Of a stretch of 20,132 nt of DNA, positions 1 through 6,938 are shown piece after piece (position 1 is the first letter of the stretch; every line of letters begins with the position of its first letter). The notes under the pieces were generated by a model. The model made no database searches, had not been told where the DNA came from, and was given only the letters and a program-made list of their open reading frames with translations. A program made the position numbers and the translations under genes. The stretch is from positions 1 through 20,132 of the forward strand of contig CBCXVS010000124.1 of the NCBI GenBank assembly GCA_965178525.1, read 5' to 3'. The DNA comes from CBCXVS01 sp965178525. GTDB taxonomy: Bacteria > Tectomicrobia > Entotheonellia > Entotheonellales > Entotheonellaceae.

Positions 1-378
1 TCTGGGCTGGGCTAGGGAACCTGATCTTATGCTATTGAGGAACAACTCTATTGTATACAGGTAATTCCGTCCAGGTACTTATACACGCAAAATAGCGCAA
101 AATCTATGCACGTCGAATGGTCATGACAACCTCGGCTCATATCCGCCAGACCGGCCTGCCTTGTGCCGTCGTCGCAGCCTCGGCAACCTTCAGCACCCCT
201 TGGCATCAAATAGACGTTTACAACCCGATAGGACACTGATTACGATGATAGGCTCAAGGTTCATACGAAGGAGGGTATCGTTGCCTCGACCGGTCGCTTT
301 TGTAGTTGCTGACCGTGGCCCAGAGCGAAGAGCAAACATCGTTCTTTTTCCAGGCCAACTTCAGCTTTTGAGGCTCTC
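1..378. other. Non-coding stretch at the left edge
   Basis: No reading frame here has a convincing start, ribosome binding site or recognisable domain, and I see no RNA gene. The frames that stay open are short and low in conserved-protein character. The sequence is less GC-rich up to about position 120 and then becomes GC-rich. It may hold the promoter of the PAP2 gene that follows, but no clear -35/-10 pair was identified. Confidence 0.5.
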
Positions 379-1266
379 ATGGTGCAGCGCAACAGGGGGA
401 GATGGAGCGAAATGGACCAATCCGGAGCGTCCAGGTGGGTAGGTGGCGCAGGTAGCGCCGGCGCCCACATCGTGGTGATGCTGGCTGTACTCGGGCTCAT
501 GTGTTGCACCGTCGGCTGCGGCACTCTGGCCAATGGGCGCCGCTGGGGGCAAGATGCGTTTTCACACGCGAGCCCCAAGACCTTTTCACAAGCCGCGCGT
601 GATGCGTTCTTCGATGTACAAACCCTCTTACCTGCCGTTGCCGCTGCCGTGTTTACGGTGGGGGATCTGGATGAGCGCGTGTCGGATTGGGCCACTGACC
701 ACACACCGGTGTTCGGGTCGCAAGCCACCGCAGAGGACTTCAGTGATTACCTGTATTGGACCCTCCAAAGTGAGACCTTTGCAACCCTGCTTGCGACGCC
801 GAGCGGTGGCGATGCCACGCCGTGGTGGTCTGCAAAGGCAAAAGGTGCCGGGGTTAAACTCCTCGCAGCGGGCGTGCCACTGGGGACAACGCTATTGCTG
901 AAAGAACTCACGAACCGCACCCGGCCCGATCGGTCAGATGATCTCGGCTTTCCCTCGGGACACGCCACCATCGCCTTTTCGACGGCCACCCTGTCCAATC
1001 GGAATCTGGATGTGATCCCCCTCGACCCTTGGGCCAAATATTCGCTTCAGGTCGGCAACATCATGCTGGCATCCAGCGTCGCATGGGCCCGTATCGAAGC
1101 GAACAAGCACGTTCCATCCGATGTGCTCGCCGGTGCTGTTATCGGGCATTTTCTTAGCGCTTTTCTCCATGATGCGTTGATTGGCATTCCCGCCTCACAG
1201 CGCTTTCGGCTGATCATCTGGCCCGGGAAAGACGAAATGATGGCCTATATTGCCTTTCCCTTTTGA
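379..1266 (+). CDS. PAP2-superfamily phosphatase with N-terminal export/lipoprotein signal
   Basis: Acid-phosphatase-like PAP2 enzyme, 295 residues, predicted to remove phosphate from a lipid or other phosphomonoester outside the cytoplasm. The three PAP2 signature blocks are visible. Block 1 is K175...R182-P183, block 2 is P192-S193-G194-H195, and block 3 is R238...H244...D248, with Ala where the block usually begins with Ser. Residues 31-47 form a hydrophobic segment ending in VGC (C47), which suggests a lipoprotein signal; the -3 residue is Thr rather than Leu, so a plain signal anchor is possible. Two starts are plausible. ATG 379 is preceded by GAGG five bases upstream. ATG 412 is preceded by a GGGGGAG run and a GGAG, and gives a shorter n-region. 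The gene stands alone and is followed by a hairpin-rich repeat. Substrate unknown. Confidence 0.82.
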   Translation: MVQRNRGRWSEMDQSGASRWVGGAGSAGAHIVVMLAVLGLMCCTVGCGTLANGRRWGQDAFSHASPKTFSQAARDAFFDVQTLLPAVAAAVFTVGDLDERVSDWATDHTPVFGSQATAEDFSDYLYWTLQSETFATLLATPSGGDATPWWSAKAKGAGVKLLAAGVPLGTTLLLKELTNRTRPDRSDDLGFPSGHATIAFSTATLSNRNLDVIPLDPWAKYSLQVGNIMLASSVAWARIEANKHVPSDVLAGAVIGHFLSAFLHDALIGIPASQRFRLIIWPGKDEMMAYIAFPF

Positions 1267-1274
1267 TGAAGTTC

Positions 1275-1366
1275 TTAGCTATAAGCTGTTAGCTATAAGC
1301 TAAAACGCTGGGAGAAGAAATCTTGCATCTTCTTTTTTTAGCTAATAGCTAACAGCTAATCGCTAA
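1275..1366. repeat. 92-bp imperfect palindrome built of TAGCT-type units
   Basis: The arms at 1275-1305 and 1336-1366 are reverse complements at 28 of 31 positions. Each arm is itself an iteration of a short AGCTA(A/T) unit, so the element is both a palindrome and a short tandem repeat. The 30-base centre holds a smaller hairpin with a T run. It lies nine bases after the PAP2 stop codon. Such AGCTAATAGCT-like intergenic repeats look like dispersed chromosomal repeats or bidirectional terminators, but copy number cannot be judged from one window. Confidence 0.75.
1313..1339 (+). terminator. Possible rho-independent terminator of the PAP2 gene
   Basis: AGAAGA (1313-1318) pairs with TCTTCT (1328-1333) across a nine-base loop, and a T run follows directly to 1339. 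The stem is AT-rich and weak alone, but it is nested inside the larger palindrome. It follows the PAP2 stop codon by under 50 bases. Confidence 0.4.
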
Positions 1367-1396
1367 TAGCTTTTCAACATTTGCGGCGCGCAGCAC

Positions 1397-2479
1397 TTAC
1401 AACTCGCGTATATGCGGCAACACCTCTTTCCCGAAGAGCGTGAGCGAGCGCCTAATGCGCTCCGGCGTCTCAGCGGCAGATAATTGAAAGGCGAGATCGA
1501 GCACCCCGGCCCCCACTTCGTCGCGGCACTGCCGGACCTGCTTGATGACGGTATCCGGACTGCCAACGAACGTCGTCGGCAGGAGGCCCCCCACAAGCGC
1601 TTCCCTCGGGACCCCGGCGATGTTGCGAGAATCGTACTTCATGAGGGCGTCACGCACGCCCGGCCGCATCGGAAACGGCGGCTCCGCCTGCTGTTCCCGA
1701 AGTTGCAACGCTTCTTGCGCTTCCGCGTCGCTGTCGGCCACGAGAATATTGGCGCGATAGATAATCTGCTCCGGCGTTGGCTCCCAGCCGTATAGCGCGC
1801 ATTGCTCCCGATAGTAGCGGGTCACCGTGCTCATGACATCGAAGGGGCCAAAAGACACCCCGAGGCCGAGGTGATGGCGGGCAGCGAACTCACAGGACTC
1901 GCGGCTGGTGCCGAGGGAGTAGGTCGGCGGATACGGCTGCAGCAGCGGGCGCGGCCAGGCCGAAACCGTCCGGTACTGGAAATGACGGCCTTCCCAGCCG
2001 AATGGATACGGCTCAGTCCAGGCTTTCAGGACCAGCTCCATTCCTTCCGAGGTGCGCTCCCGCGCCTCCTCGGGCTTGACGCCATAGACGAGATACTCAT
2101 TCGTCGTCCCCCGCAGCAACCCCACCACGAGGCGTCCTTGCGCCAGGTTGTCGAGCGTCGCCAACTCCTCCGCCACCCGCACCGGATTGTTCAGCGGGAT
2201 AATGGGACCGAGGACGGCGATTTTCAGATCGGGCAGGTGGGCTGCCAGATGCGACGCCATCATGATAGGCGAGGGGCAGAGAATCCGGGCGGAGTAGTGA
2301 TGCTCGGACACGCTCACCCAGTCGAAGCCGAGTTCCGCAACATACGCCACACGTTCGAGGACGTCCTCGAAGACCTGCCCACCCACCTCAGGCTCATACA
2401 ACCCGGGCGGTAAAGGCCACTGCGACGGCATTTTCCGGTTCGCGACGTAGCGGACGGATTCAAAAAACGACATCTTCAT
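1397..2479 (-). CDS. LLM-class flavin-dependent monooxygenase (luciferase-like)
   Basis: A 360-residue member of the bacterial luciferase-like (F420/FMN-dependent) oxidoreductase family, a TIM-barrel enzyme that uses reduced flavin for oxidation. Family hallmarks visible are the N-terminal strand with VSVSEHHYS, the LDNLAQGRLVVGLLRGT block, and a C-terminal segment with FVGSPDTVIKQV. I chose ATG at 2479 because an AAGGAGA ribosome binding site sits seven bases upstream and the protein then begins MKMSFFES, as expected for the family. The frame stays open to 2743 without family similarity and would run into the divergent hydrolase gene. It is transcribed divergently from that hydrolase across about 200 bases, suggesting a shared control region. 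Substrate unknown. Confidence 0.88.
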   Translation of the reverse strand: MKMSFFESVRYVANRKMPSQWPLPPGLYEPEVGGQVFEDVLERVAYVAELGFDWVSVSEHHYSARILCPSPIMMASHLAAHLPDLKIAVLGPIIPLNNPVRVAEELATLDNLAQGRLVVGLLRGTTNEYLVYGVKPEEARERTSEGMELVLKAWTEPYPFGWEGRHFQYRTVSAWPRPLLQPYPPTYSLGTSRESCEFAARHHLGLGVSFGPFDVMSTVTRYYREQCALYGWEPTPEQIIYRANILVADSDAEAQEALQLREQQAEPPFPMRPGVRDALMKYDSRNIAGVPREALVGGLLPTTFVGSPDTVIKQVRQCRDEVGAGVLDLAFQLSAAETPERIRRSLTLFGKEVLPHIREL

Positions 2480-2665
2480 GATGGCTCTCCTTCGCTGCTC
2501 CAAAGCCCCTCCAATCCCCTCGCGGGCCTCGTGAGTGTAAGTGTTGTCCGCCGCGCAGTCAATGGCTATCCGGTGTGGCCGGGCCACTCGCTCTTGTGCT
2601 CGGGCTATACTCGGCGCTATGCTCTTTGGCATCCGAGAGATTGGCAGACAGGATCCAGGCTGCGG

Positions 2666-2672
2666 AAGGAGG
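2666..2672 (+). promoter_or_regulatory. Strong Shine-Dalgarno that decides a GTG start
   Basis: AAGGAGG lies six bases before the GTG at 2679, which is in frame with the alpha/beta hydrolase. The downstream ATG at 2706 has no comparable site, so translation probably begins at the GTG. Confidence 0.65.
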
Positions 2673-2678
2673 CAAGCA

Positions 2679-3509
2679 GTGGCGCAGATACATGAACCCA
2701 CAGCGATGACAGTCCCGGACGACCTCTTCACCGAAGGGTACATTGAAGCGGACGGTTTTCGTATTCGCTACCAAGAAGCGGGACAGGGCGAGCCGCTGAT
2801 CTGCCTGCACGGCGCGGGCGGGATGCGGCTTTCACCGTCCCATGCGCTGCTCGCCCAGCACTATCGGGTCATCGTCTTCGAGGCGCCGGGTTTTGGCCAC
2901 TCGCCAGCCAATGAGCGATCGCAGTCCATGCCGGAACTCGCCCGCACCATGGCGCAGGCCGCGACGAACCTGGGTCTCGAACACGTCAACCTGATGGGCA
3001 ACTCATTCGGCGGCACATTGGCGCTCTGGCTCGCTGTCGAGCAGCCCGAACGGGTGCGGGCTCTGGTCCTGGCAGCGCCAGCGGCGATTCGCCCCGAAGG
3101 CAGTGTGCGCCCCCAGGCGCTTTCACCCGAGGAACGGCGGGCCATGTTGTATGCTCATCCGGAACGTCAAGCGCCCGCACCGCCCCCAGACCCGGCGATT
3201 CTGGCGAAGCAAGAGGCCCTGGTCCAACGCCTCATGGGACCAGCGCGTGACGAAGCGTTGGAGAGCCGTATGTCAGGTTTGCACGTCCCCGTGCTGGTGC
3301 TGTTTGGCACCATGGACCGTATGATTCCCTCTGAAATGGGCCGCCTGTACTGTGAGAAGCTGCCCAATTGCCACCTCATTCTCGTATACGATGCGGGGCA
3401 TGCCGTGGACGCCGACCGCCCTGAAGCATTCGTCTCTGTCGTCGGCGACTTTTTAGAGCATCATGAAGCCTTCCTGGTCAACCGGCAGAGCAGCTTGATC
3501 CATCCCTAG
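2679..3509 (+). CDS. Alpha/beta hydrolase (MhpC/BphD-like fold)
   Basis: A 276-residue alpha/beta hydrolase with a complete catalytic set: oxyanion-hole HGAGG near residues 44-48, nucleophile elbow GNSFGG with Ser109, acid Asp213 in GTMDR, and His241 in DAGHAVD. The spacing and 'PEAF..V..FL' end fit enzymes such as meta-cleavage product hydrolases and epoxide or ester hydrolases, but the sequence does not settle the substrate. The start is a GTG with an AAGGAGG site; ATG 2706 is the conservative alternative. The open frame back to 2541 shows no family similarity. It is divergent from a luciferase-like monooxygenase, an arrangement common in catabolic clusters where an oxidised product is then hydrolysed. 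Confidence 0.86.
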   Translation: MAQIHEPTAMTVPDDLFTEGYIEADGFRIRYQEAGQGEPLICLHGAGGMRLSPSHALLAQHYRVIVFEAPGFGHSPANERSQSMPELARTMAQAATNLGLEHVNLMGNSFGGTLALWLAVEQPERVRALVLAAPAAIRPEGSVRPQALSPEERRAMLYAHPERQAPAPPPDPAILAKQEALVQRLMGPARDEALESRMSGLHVPVLVLFGTMDRMIPSEMGRLYCEKLPNCHLILVYDAGHAVDADRPEAFVSVVGDFLEHHEAFLVNRQSSLIHP

Positions 3510-3610
3510 TGCTGCGCACCGCAGTTACAGTAACGGTATCGCAAGCCGTCTGAAGATGTTCTGTAAATTGTGCCCCATTTTACGTGAAGCGATACTTTGT
3601 TGGTTACAGC

Positions 3611-4489
3611 ATGAACCTCACGCTTTACGCCGTCGTGGCCTTGATCAGCGCGGTATGCTCTGCCACCGCTACCGTGCTGATTCGACAGGGACTGCAAGAC
3701 GCCAATGCGCAAACCGGATATTGGATTAACCTCGTTGTTGGCGTCAGCGGGTTGTGGATGGCGGCGCTCATTCTCACGCCTGACGATGCCTTGACAGGCC
3801 GGGCCCTACCCTTTTTCATCCTCTCGGGTCTGATTGGCACAGTGGGCGGCCGCTTGACGCGGTTTATTGCCATCGAGAAAGTCGGGGCTTCCGTGGCGGC
3901 CTCAATCAACAATCTCCATCCGTTTATCTCGACCGGCTTGGCGATTCTCTTGCTCGGGGAACGGGTGACCCTGCCCATCGTCGCGGGCACGTGTCTGATC
4001 GTGTTGGGCACGGTTCTCCTGTCTTTGAGCGGCCAGCAAGTGGGATTTCGGCCGTGGCATCTCATGTATCCCTTGCTCGCGGCCTCATGCTTCGGCGTCG
4101 TAGCAATTATCCGCAAGCTCGGCTTGAGTCAAACGGGCCCGCTCTTTGGCGCGGCTGTGAATATGACCACCGCGCTGATCGTCTTTACCGCCTTCTTGGT
4201 GCTCTCGGGCAACTCGCAGGTCATGCGGTGTCATGGCCGCAGCCTCTGGTATTTTATCGCCGCCGGCGTGACCGAAAATGCCGGCGTCTGTCTGCTGATG
4301 ATCGCCTTGAGTCTGGGGCAGGTCAGCGTGGTATCGCCCCTGGCTGGAACGGTGCCGCTTTTCGTCCTGCCGATGACGTATGTCTTTCTGCGAGGGGTCG
4401 AGTCGCTGACGTGGCGTATTGTCGTCGGCGCTCTGCTGATCGTCAGTGGCGGCGTTTTGCTCACTGGGGCGCCAGGGCCAGGGCTGTAA
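3611..4489 (+). CDS. EamA/DMT-family membrane transporter
   Basis: A hydrophobic protein of about 292 residues with roughly ten transmembrane helices in two repeats of five, the layout of the drug/metabolite transporter (EamA) family. Features include the conserved 'AAS.NNLHPF.....A.LLLGE' segment closing the first repeat and its counterpart 'SPLAGTVPLF.....YVFLRG' in the second. It would export or import a small metabolite across the inner membrane. The start is uncertain: ATG 3611 begins close to the first helix, while GTG 3584 would add nine residues; neither has a clear ribosome binding site. It follows the hydrolase by about 100 bases on the same strand, so cotranscription is possible. 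No substrate can be assigned. Confidence 0.85.
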   Translation: MNLTLYAVVALISAVCSATATVLIRQGLQDANAQTGYWINLVVGVSGLWMAALILTPDDALTGRALPFFILSGLIGTVGGRLTRFIAIEKVGASVAASINNLHPFISTGLAILLLGERVTLPIVAGTCLIVLGTVLLSLSGQQVGFRPWHLMYPLLAASCFGVVAIIRKLGLSQTGPLFGAAVNMTTALIVFTAFLVLSGNSQVMRCHGRSLWYFIAAGVTENAGVCLLMIALSLGQVSVVSPLAGTVPLFVLPMTYVFLRGVESLTWRIVVGALLIVSGGVLLTGAPGPGL

Positions 4490-4495
4490 AACTCG

Positions 4496-4524
4496 TTGAC
4501 GCATTGAAAAAAGGCGGTTAATTT
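4496..4524 (+). promoter_or_regulatory. Candidate sigma-70 promoter of the ATPase-TOPRIM-DUF262 operon
   Basis: TTGACG (4496-4501) and TAATTT (4519-4524) are separated by 17 bases. The -35 matches consensus at five of six positions; the -10 keeps the important first, second and last positions. It lies seven bases after the transporter stop codon and about 100 bases before the ATPase start. A GGCGGTT/AACCGCC inverted repeat (4513-4519 and 4544-4550) brackets the expected transcription start and could be an operator. Confidence 0.4.
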
Positions 4525-4623
4525 TTTCTATCCGCTCCGACCGAACCGCCCGTGGGCAATAATGGTTATGTCTGCCCGGGATGTCGGTTTCCTTTTAACG
4601 TTGAAGCGTATCTTGGTAACATC

Positions 4624-5943
4624 ATGCAACTCACGGCATTGTCATTCGAAAACTATAGAGTATTTCCTGGCAAAGAAACCCTTGAATTACGCCCCCTGAC
4701 CGTGCTCATTGGACGTAACAGCTCCGGTAAAAGTGTAATTACTCGACTACCGCTCCTACTTGCCCAAGCATTGTCAGACCGTGCGGAGAGTCCACTTGGT
4801 CTACGGTTTCAGGAATTCGATTTCGGCGAATCATTTGTGGATCTCATCCACAATCGTGTTCCTCATGGGGCGGTGAGTGTCGGCGCCAGCTTCCGTGAAG
4901 ATACGGGAGAAACGGCTGAATTTAGGGTCAAAATACAACACTTTGACGAGTATAAACTGCAGCATATTACTCATTTTGAGGCATTGAAGAATAATGATCC
5001 AATCGTCACCCTAAATTGGGTAGGTCATGATCCGCTCGTAGATACACACAAGTATTACTGTGAGGCAATCAGTGGAGATTGCGAAGCTTCTTTTCATGGA
5101 CTTTTTCCTCATACAATCCAGGCCTCACGAGACTATAGAGAATCAGTATCTGGCCAAATAACCACTCTGAATGACCTTTTCAGATTCGGGGAATTCGAAT
5201 TTGGAGCTAGTCAACTCCGAAATCGCTTGGCGACAACGATGGGGGAGATGACTTACCTTGGCCCTTTTCGGAGAGCGCCTGACAGAAGCTATCGTTTCCC
5301 GGGGAGTAGTGTTCGTAGTGTAGGCTTTAGTGGGAATAGGGCTCCCGAATTGCTTGGCGATGATTTCTTACGTCGAGGACGCGATGTCTTTGGGGCTGCA
5401 AGCTACTGGATAGCTGAATATCTGGGTGGCTGGTCACTTGATCTTGTGCAACACGGAGACCGATTCTCCTTGGTGCTCCGGCACCCGGACAACCCTTCGG
5501 TAGAAGTCAATATCGTCGATGTCGGTACAGGTATAGCCCAGGTATTGCCGCTGGTAGTACAGCGGCAGTTTGATAGTGTCCATAGCACTTCGGGCCGTAT
5601 TGAGATCGTTGAGCAACCCGAGTTGCATCTTCATCCTGGGGCTCATGGGGATCTAGCGGATCTCTACGTGAATGCCGTCAAAGACCATCGTGGGCAGTTC
5701 ATTATAGAGACGCATTCGGAAAATTTTCTGCTGCGTATACGGCGGCGCATTGCAGAGAGACGTCTCGGTCCTGATGCGGTGATCATTTACTGGATTGATG
5801 ATGAGACTGAAGCGGGGCGCCGGATACTGCCTATTCATATTCACTCTGATGGTGAAGTGGACATGTGGCCAAAAGGTATCTTCTCCGAAGATTTTGATGA
5901 GGTGCATGCGATTCGCTTAGCCCAGAAGGAAGGACGTCAGTGA
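4624..5943 (+). CDS. AAA/ABC-type ATPase with DUF3696 C-terminus (predicted defence ATPase)
   Basis: A 439-residue ATPase of the OLD/SMC-like AAA group. Motifs in order: Walker A GRNSSGKS (30-37), ABC-type signature VDVGTGIAQ (298-306), Walker B region IVEQPELHLHP (328-338) and H-loop IIETHSENFLLR (360-371). The tail, with the WPKGIFSEDFDE segment, matches the DUF3696 family, whose members often act as sensor ATPases in anti-phage operons. I prefer ATG 4624 (MQLTALSFENYRVF), the normal family N-terminus. A GTG at 4552 would add 24 residues containing a CPGC pair; neither start has a strong ribosome binding site. It overlaps the next gene by four bases, indicating translational coupling. GC content falls clearly below the flanking genes, suggesting acquisition. 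Confidence 0.88.
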   Translation: MQLTALSFENYRVFPGKETLELRPLTVLIGRNSSGKSVITRLPLLLAQALSDRAESPLGLRFQEFDFGESFVDLIHNRVPHGAVSVGASFREDTGETAEFRVKIQHFDEYKLQHITHFEALKNNDPIVTLNWVGHDPLVDTHKYYCEAISGDCEASFHGLFPHTIQASRDYRESVSGQITTLNDLFRFGEFEFGASQLRNRLATTMGEMTYLGPFRRAPDRSYRFPGSSVRSVGFSGNRAPELLGDDFLRRGRDVFGAASYWIAEYLGGWSLDLVQHGDRFSLVLRHPDNPSVEVNIVDVGTGIAQVLPLVVQRQFDSVHSTSGRIEIVEQPELHLHPGAHGDLADLYVNAVKDHRGQFIIETHSENFLLRIRRRIAERRLGPDAVIIYWIDDETEAGRRILPIHIHSDGEVDMWPKGIFSEDFDEVHAIRLAQKEGRQ

Positions 5944-6923
5944 AAGTACGCTTTGCTGCCGACGTTCTAGAAAATGAAAGGGCCTGGCAGATTCTCGACC
6001 GAATCGTAGATCATTTTGTCGCTCAACGTCATCTCTGGGATATTGAAGAGCCAGATGCCATCATTGAGAGTTCTTGGATCCAGACCGATCTCGGTGGTCG
6101 TGCTGGTCGTGCCAATCTTGAGGCTTGCCAAAAATGTTATACGGATACCATCTACTCCTCTCAGCAAACTCGCATACATGCGATCACCCTGATCGTTACG
6201 TATCAAGGTCACACGCCTTGTGAGCTCACACCAGATGACGTACAACAAGCTCTTCATGCACCTGCTTATGTTGTGGTTGAAAATGCAGAGAGTGACGGGG
6301 CATTTTTGGATGCCATGATGTTCGCATTTAGTCGTCGTGCTCTTATAGACGCTCAAACGGAGAGATGGTTGCGAATCGACCACGCTGGTGGGGCAGATGA
6401 AATTCCGAAAGCCGTTGACCGAATTCGTGCTGGGACAATAGGACCATTACGTGTATTTGTCTTATGCGATAGTGATCGTTTATTCGCGGGTGACAAGACA
6501 AAAACAATGAGCATCATCGAAGAATATTGTCGAACCAGTCATGTCAAGTATGCCATTCTAACAAAACGGGAAATGGAAAATTATTTGCCAATTAGCGCAC
6601 TGGAGAAAGTACCGCAGCAGCGACAAAATACCTATACAGCTTTTCTCAACTTGACACAAATCCAACGCGATTTCTATGATATGAAACTCGGGTTTCAACG
6701 AAATCACAACGGTCATGCAGAGATCTCGCCTGAGCAACAAGACCTCTTCCAACATGTTCCGCCTTCAGTTCGAGACGCGCTGTGTGGCGGTTTCGGCAGA
6801 AATGTGTGGGAGTACTACAAGTCGGCTCGTAGCAATATAACGCAGGAGGCGATACGCCTTACATGTCCGAACGACCCAGGAGAAATTGAACGCATACTCG
6901 ATGACATCGAGTCAATTCTCTAA
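5940..6923 (+). CDS. TOPRIM-like putative nuclease (DUF4435/OLD-like motifs), partner of the ATPase
   Basis: A 327-residue protein that I do not recognise as a named family, but its central part carries a TOPRIM-like motif series. These are VVVENAESDGAF with Glu114 and Asp119, VLCDSDR with Asp177 and Asp179, and TKREMENYLP with Lys209, Glu211, Glu213 and Asn214. The same pattern of acidic residue, DxD, then K..(E)xEN occurs in metal-dependent OLD-family nucleases and in DUF4435 (AriB-type) effectors. The first 105 residues and the last 110 residues show no familiar domain. GTG start overlaps the ATPase stop by four bases. By analogy, the ATPase would control this subunit; nuclease activity is inferred only from motifs. 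Confidence 0.72.
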   Translation: MKVRFAADVLENERAWQILDRIVDHFVAQRHLWDIEEPDAIIESSWIQTDLGGRAGRANLEACQKCYTDTIYSSQQTRIHAITLIVTYQGHTPCELTPDDVQQALHAPAYVVVENAESDGAFLDAMMFAFSRRALIDAQTERWLRIDHAGGADEIPKAVDRIRAGTIGPLRVFVLCDSDRLFAGDKTKTMSIIEEYCRTSHVKYAILTKREMENYLPISALEKVPQQRQNTYTAFLNLTQIQRDFYDMKLGFQRNHNGHAEISPEQQDLFQHVPPSVRDALCGGFGRNVWEYYKSARSNITQEAIRLTCPNDPGEIERILDDIESIL

Positions 6924-6938
6924 AAGGATCAACTTATC

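Noticed and set aside
2541..2678. N-terminal extension of the alpha/beta hydrolase frame
   Set aside because: It is Arg/Ala-rich and without family character, and a strong ribosome binding site marks GTG 2679.
2480..2743. N-terminal extension of the luciferase-like monooxygenase frame
   Set aside because: The family start and an AAGGAGA site point to ATG 2479; the extension has no similarity and overlaps the divergent hydrolase.
4552..4623. GTG-initiated N-terminal extension of the DUF3696 ATPase with a CPGC pair
   Set aside because: A single CxxC without a second pair does not make a zinc ribbon, and the family normally begins at the residues encoded from ATG 4624; kept only as an alternative start.
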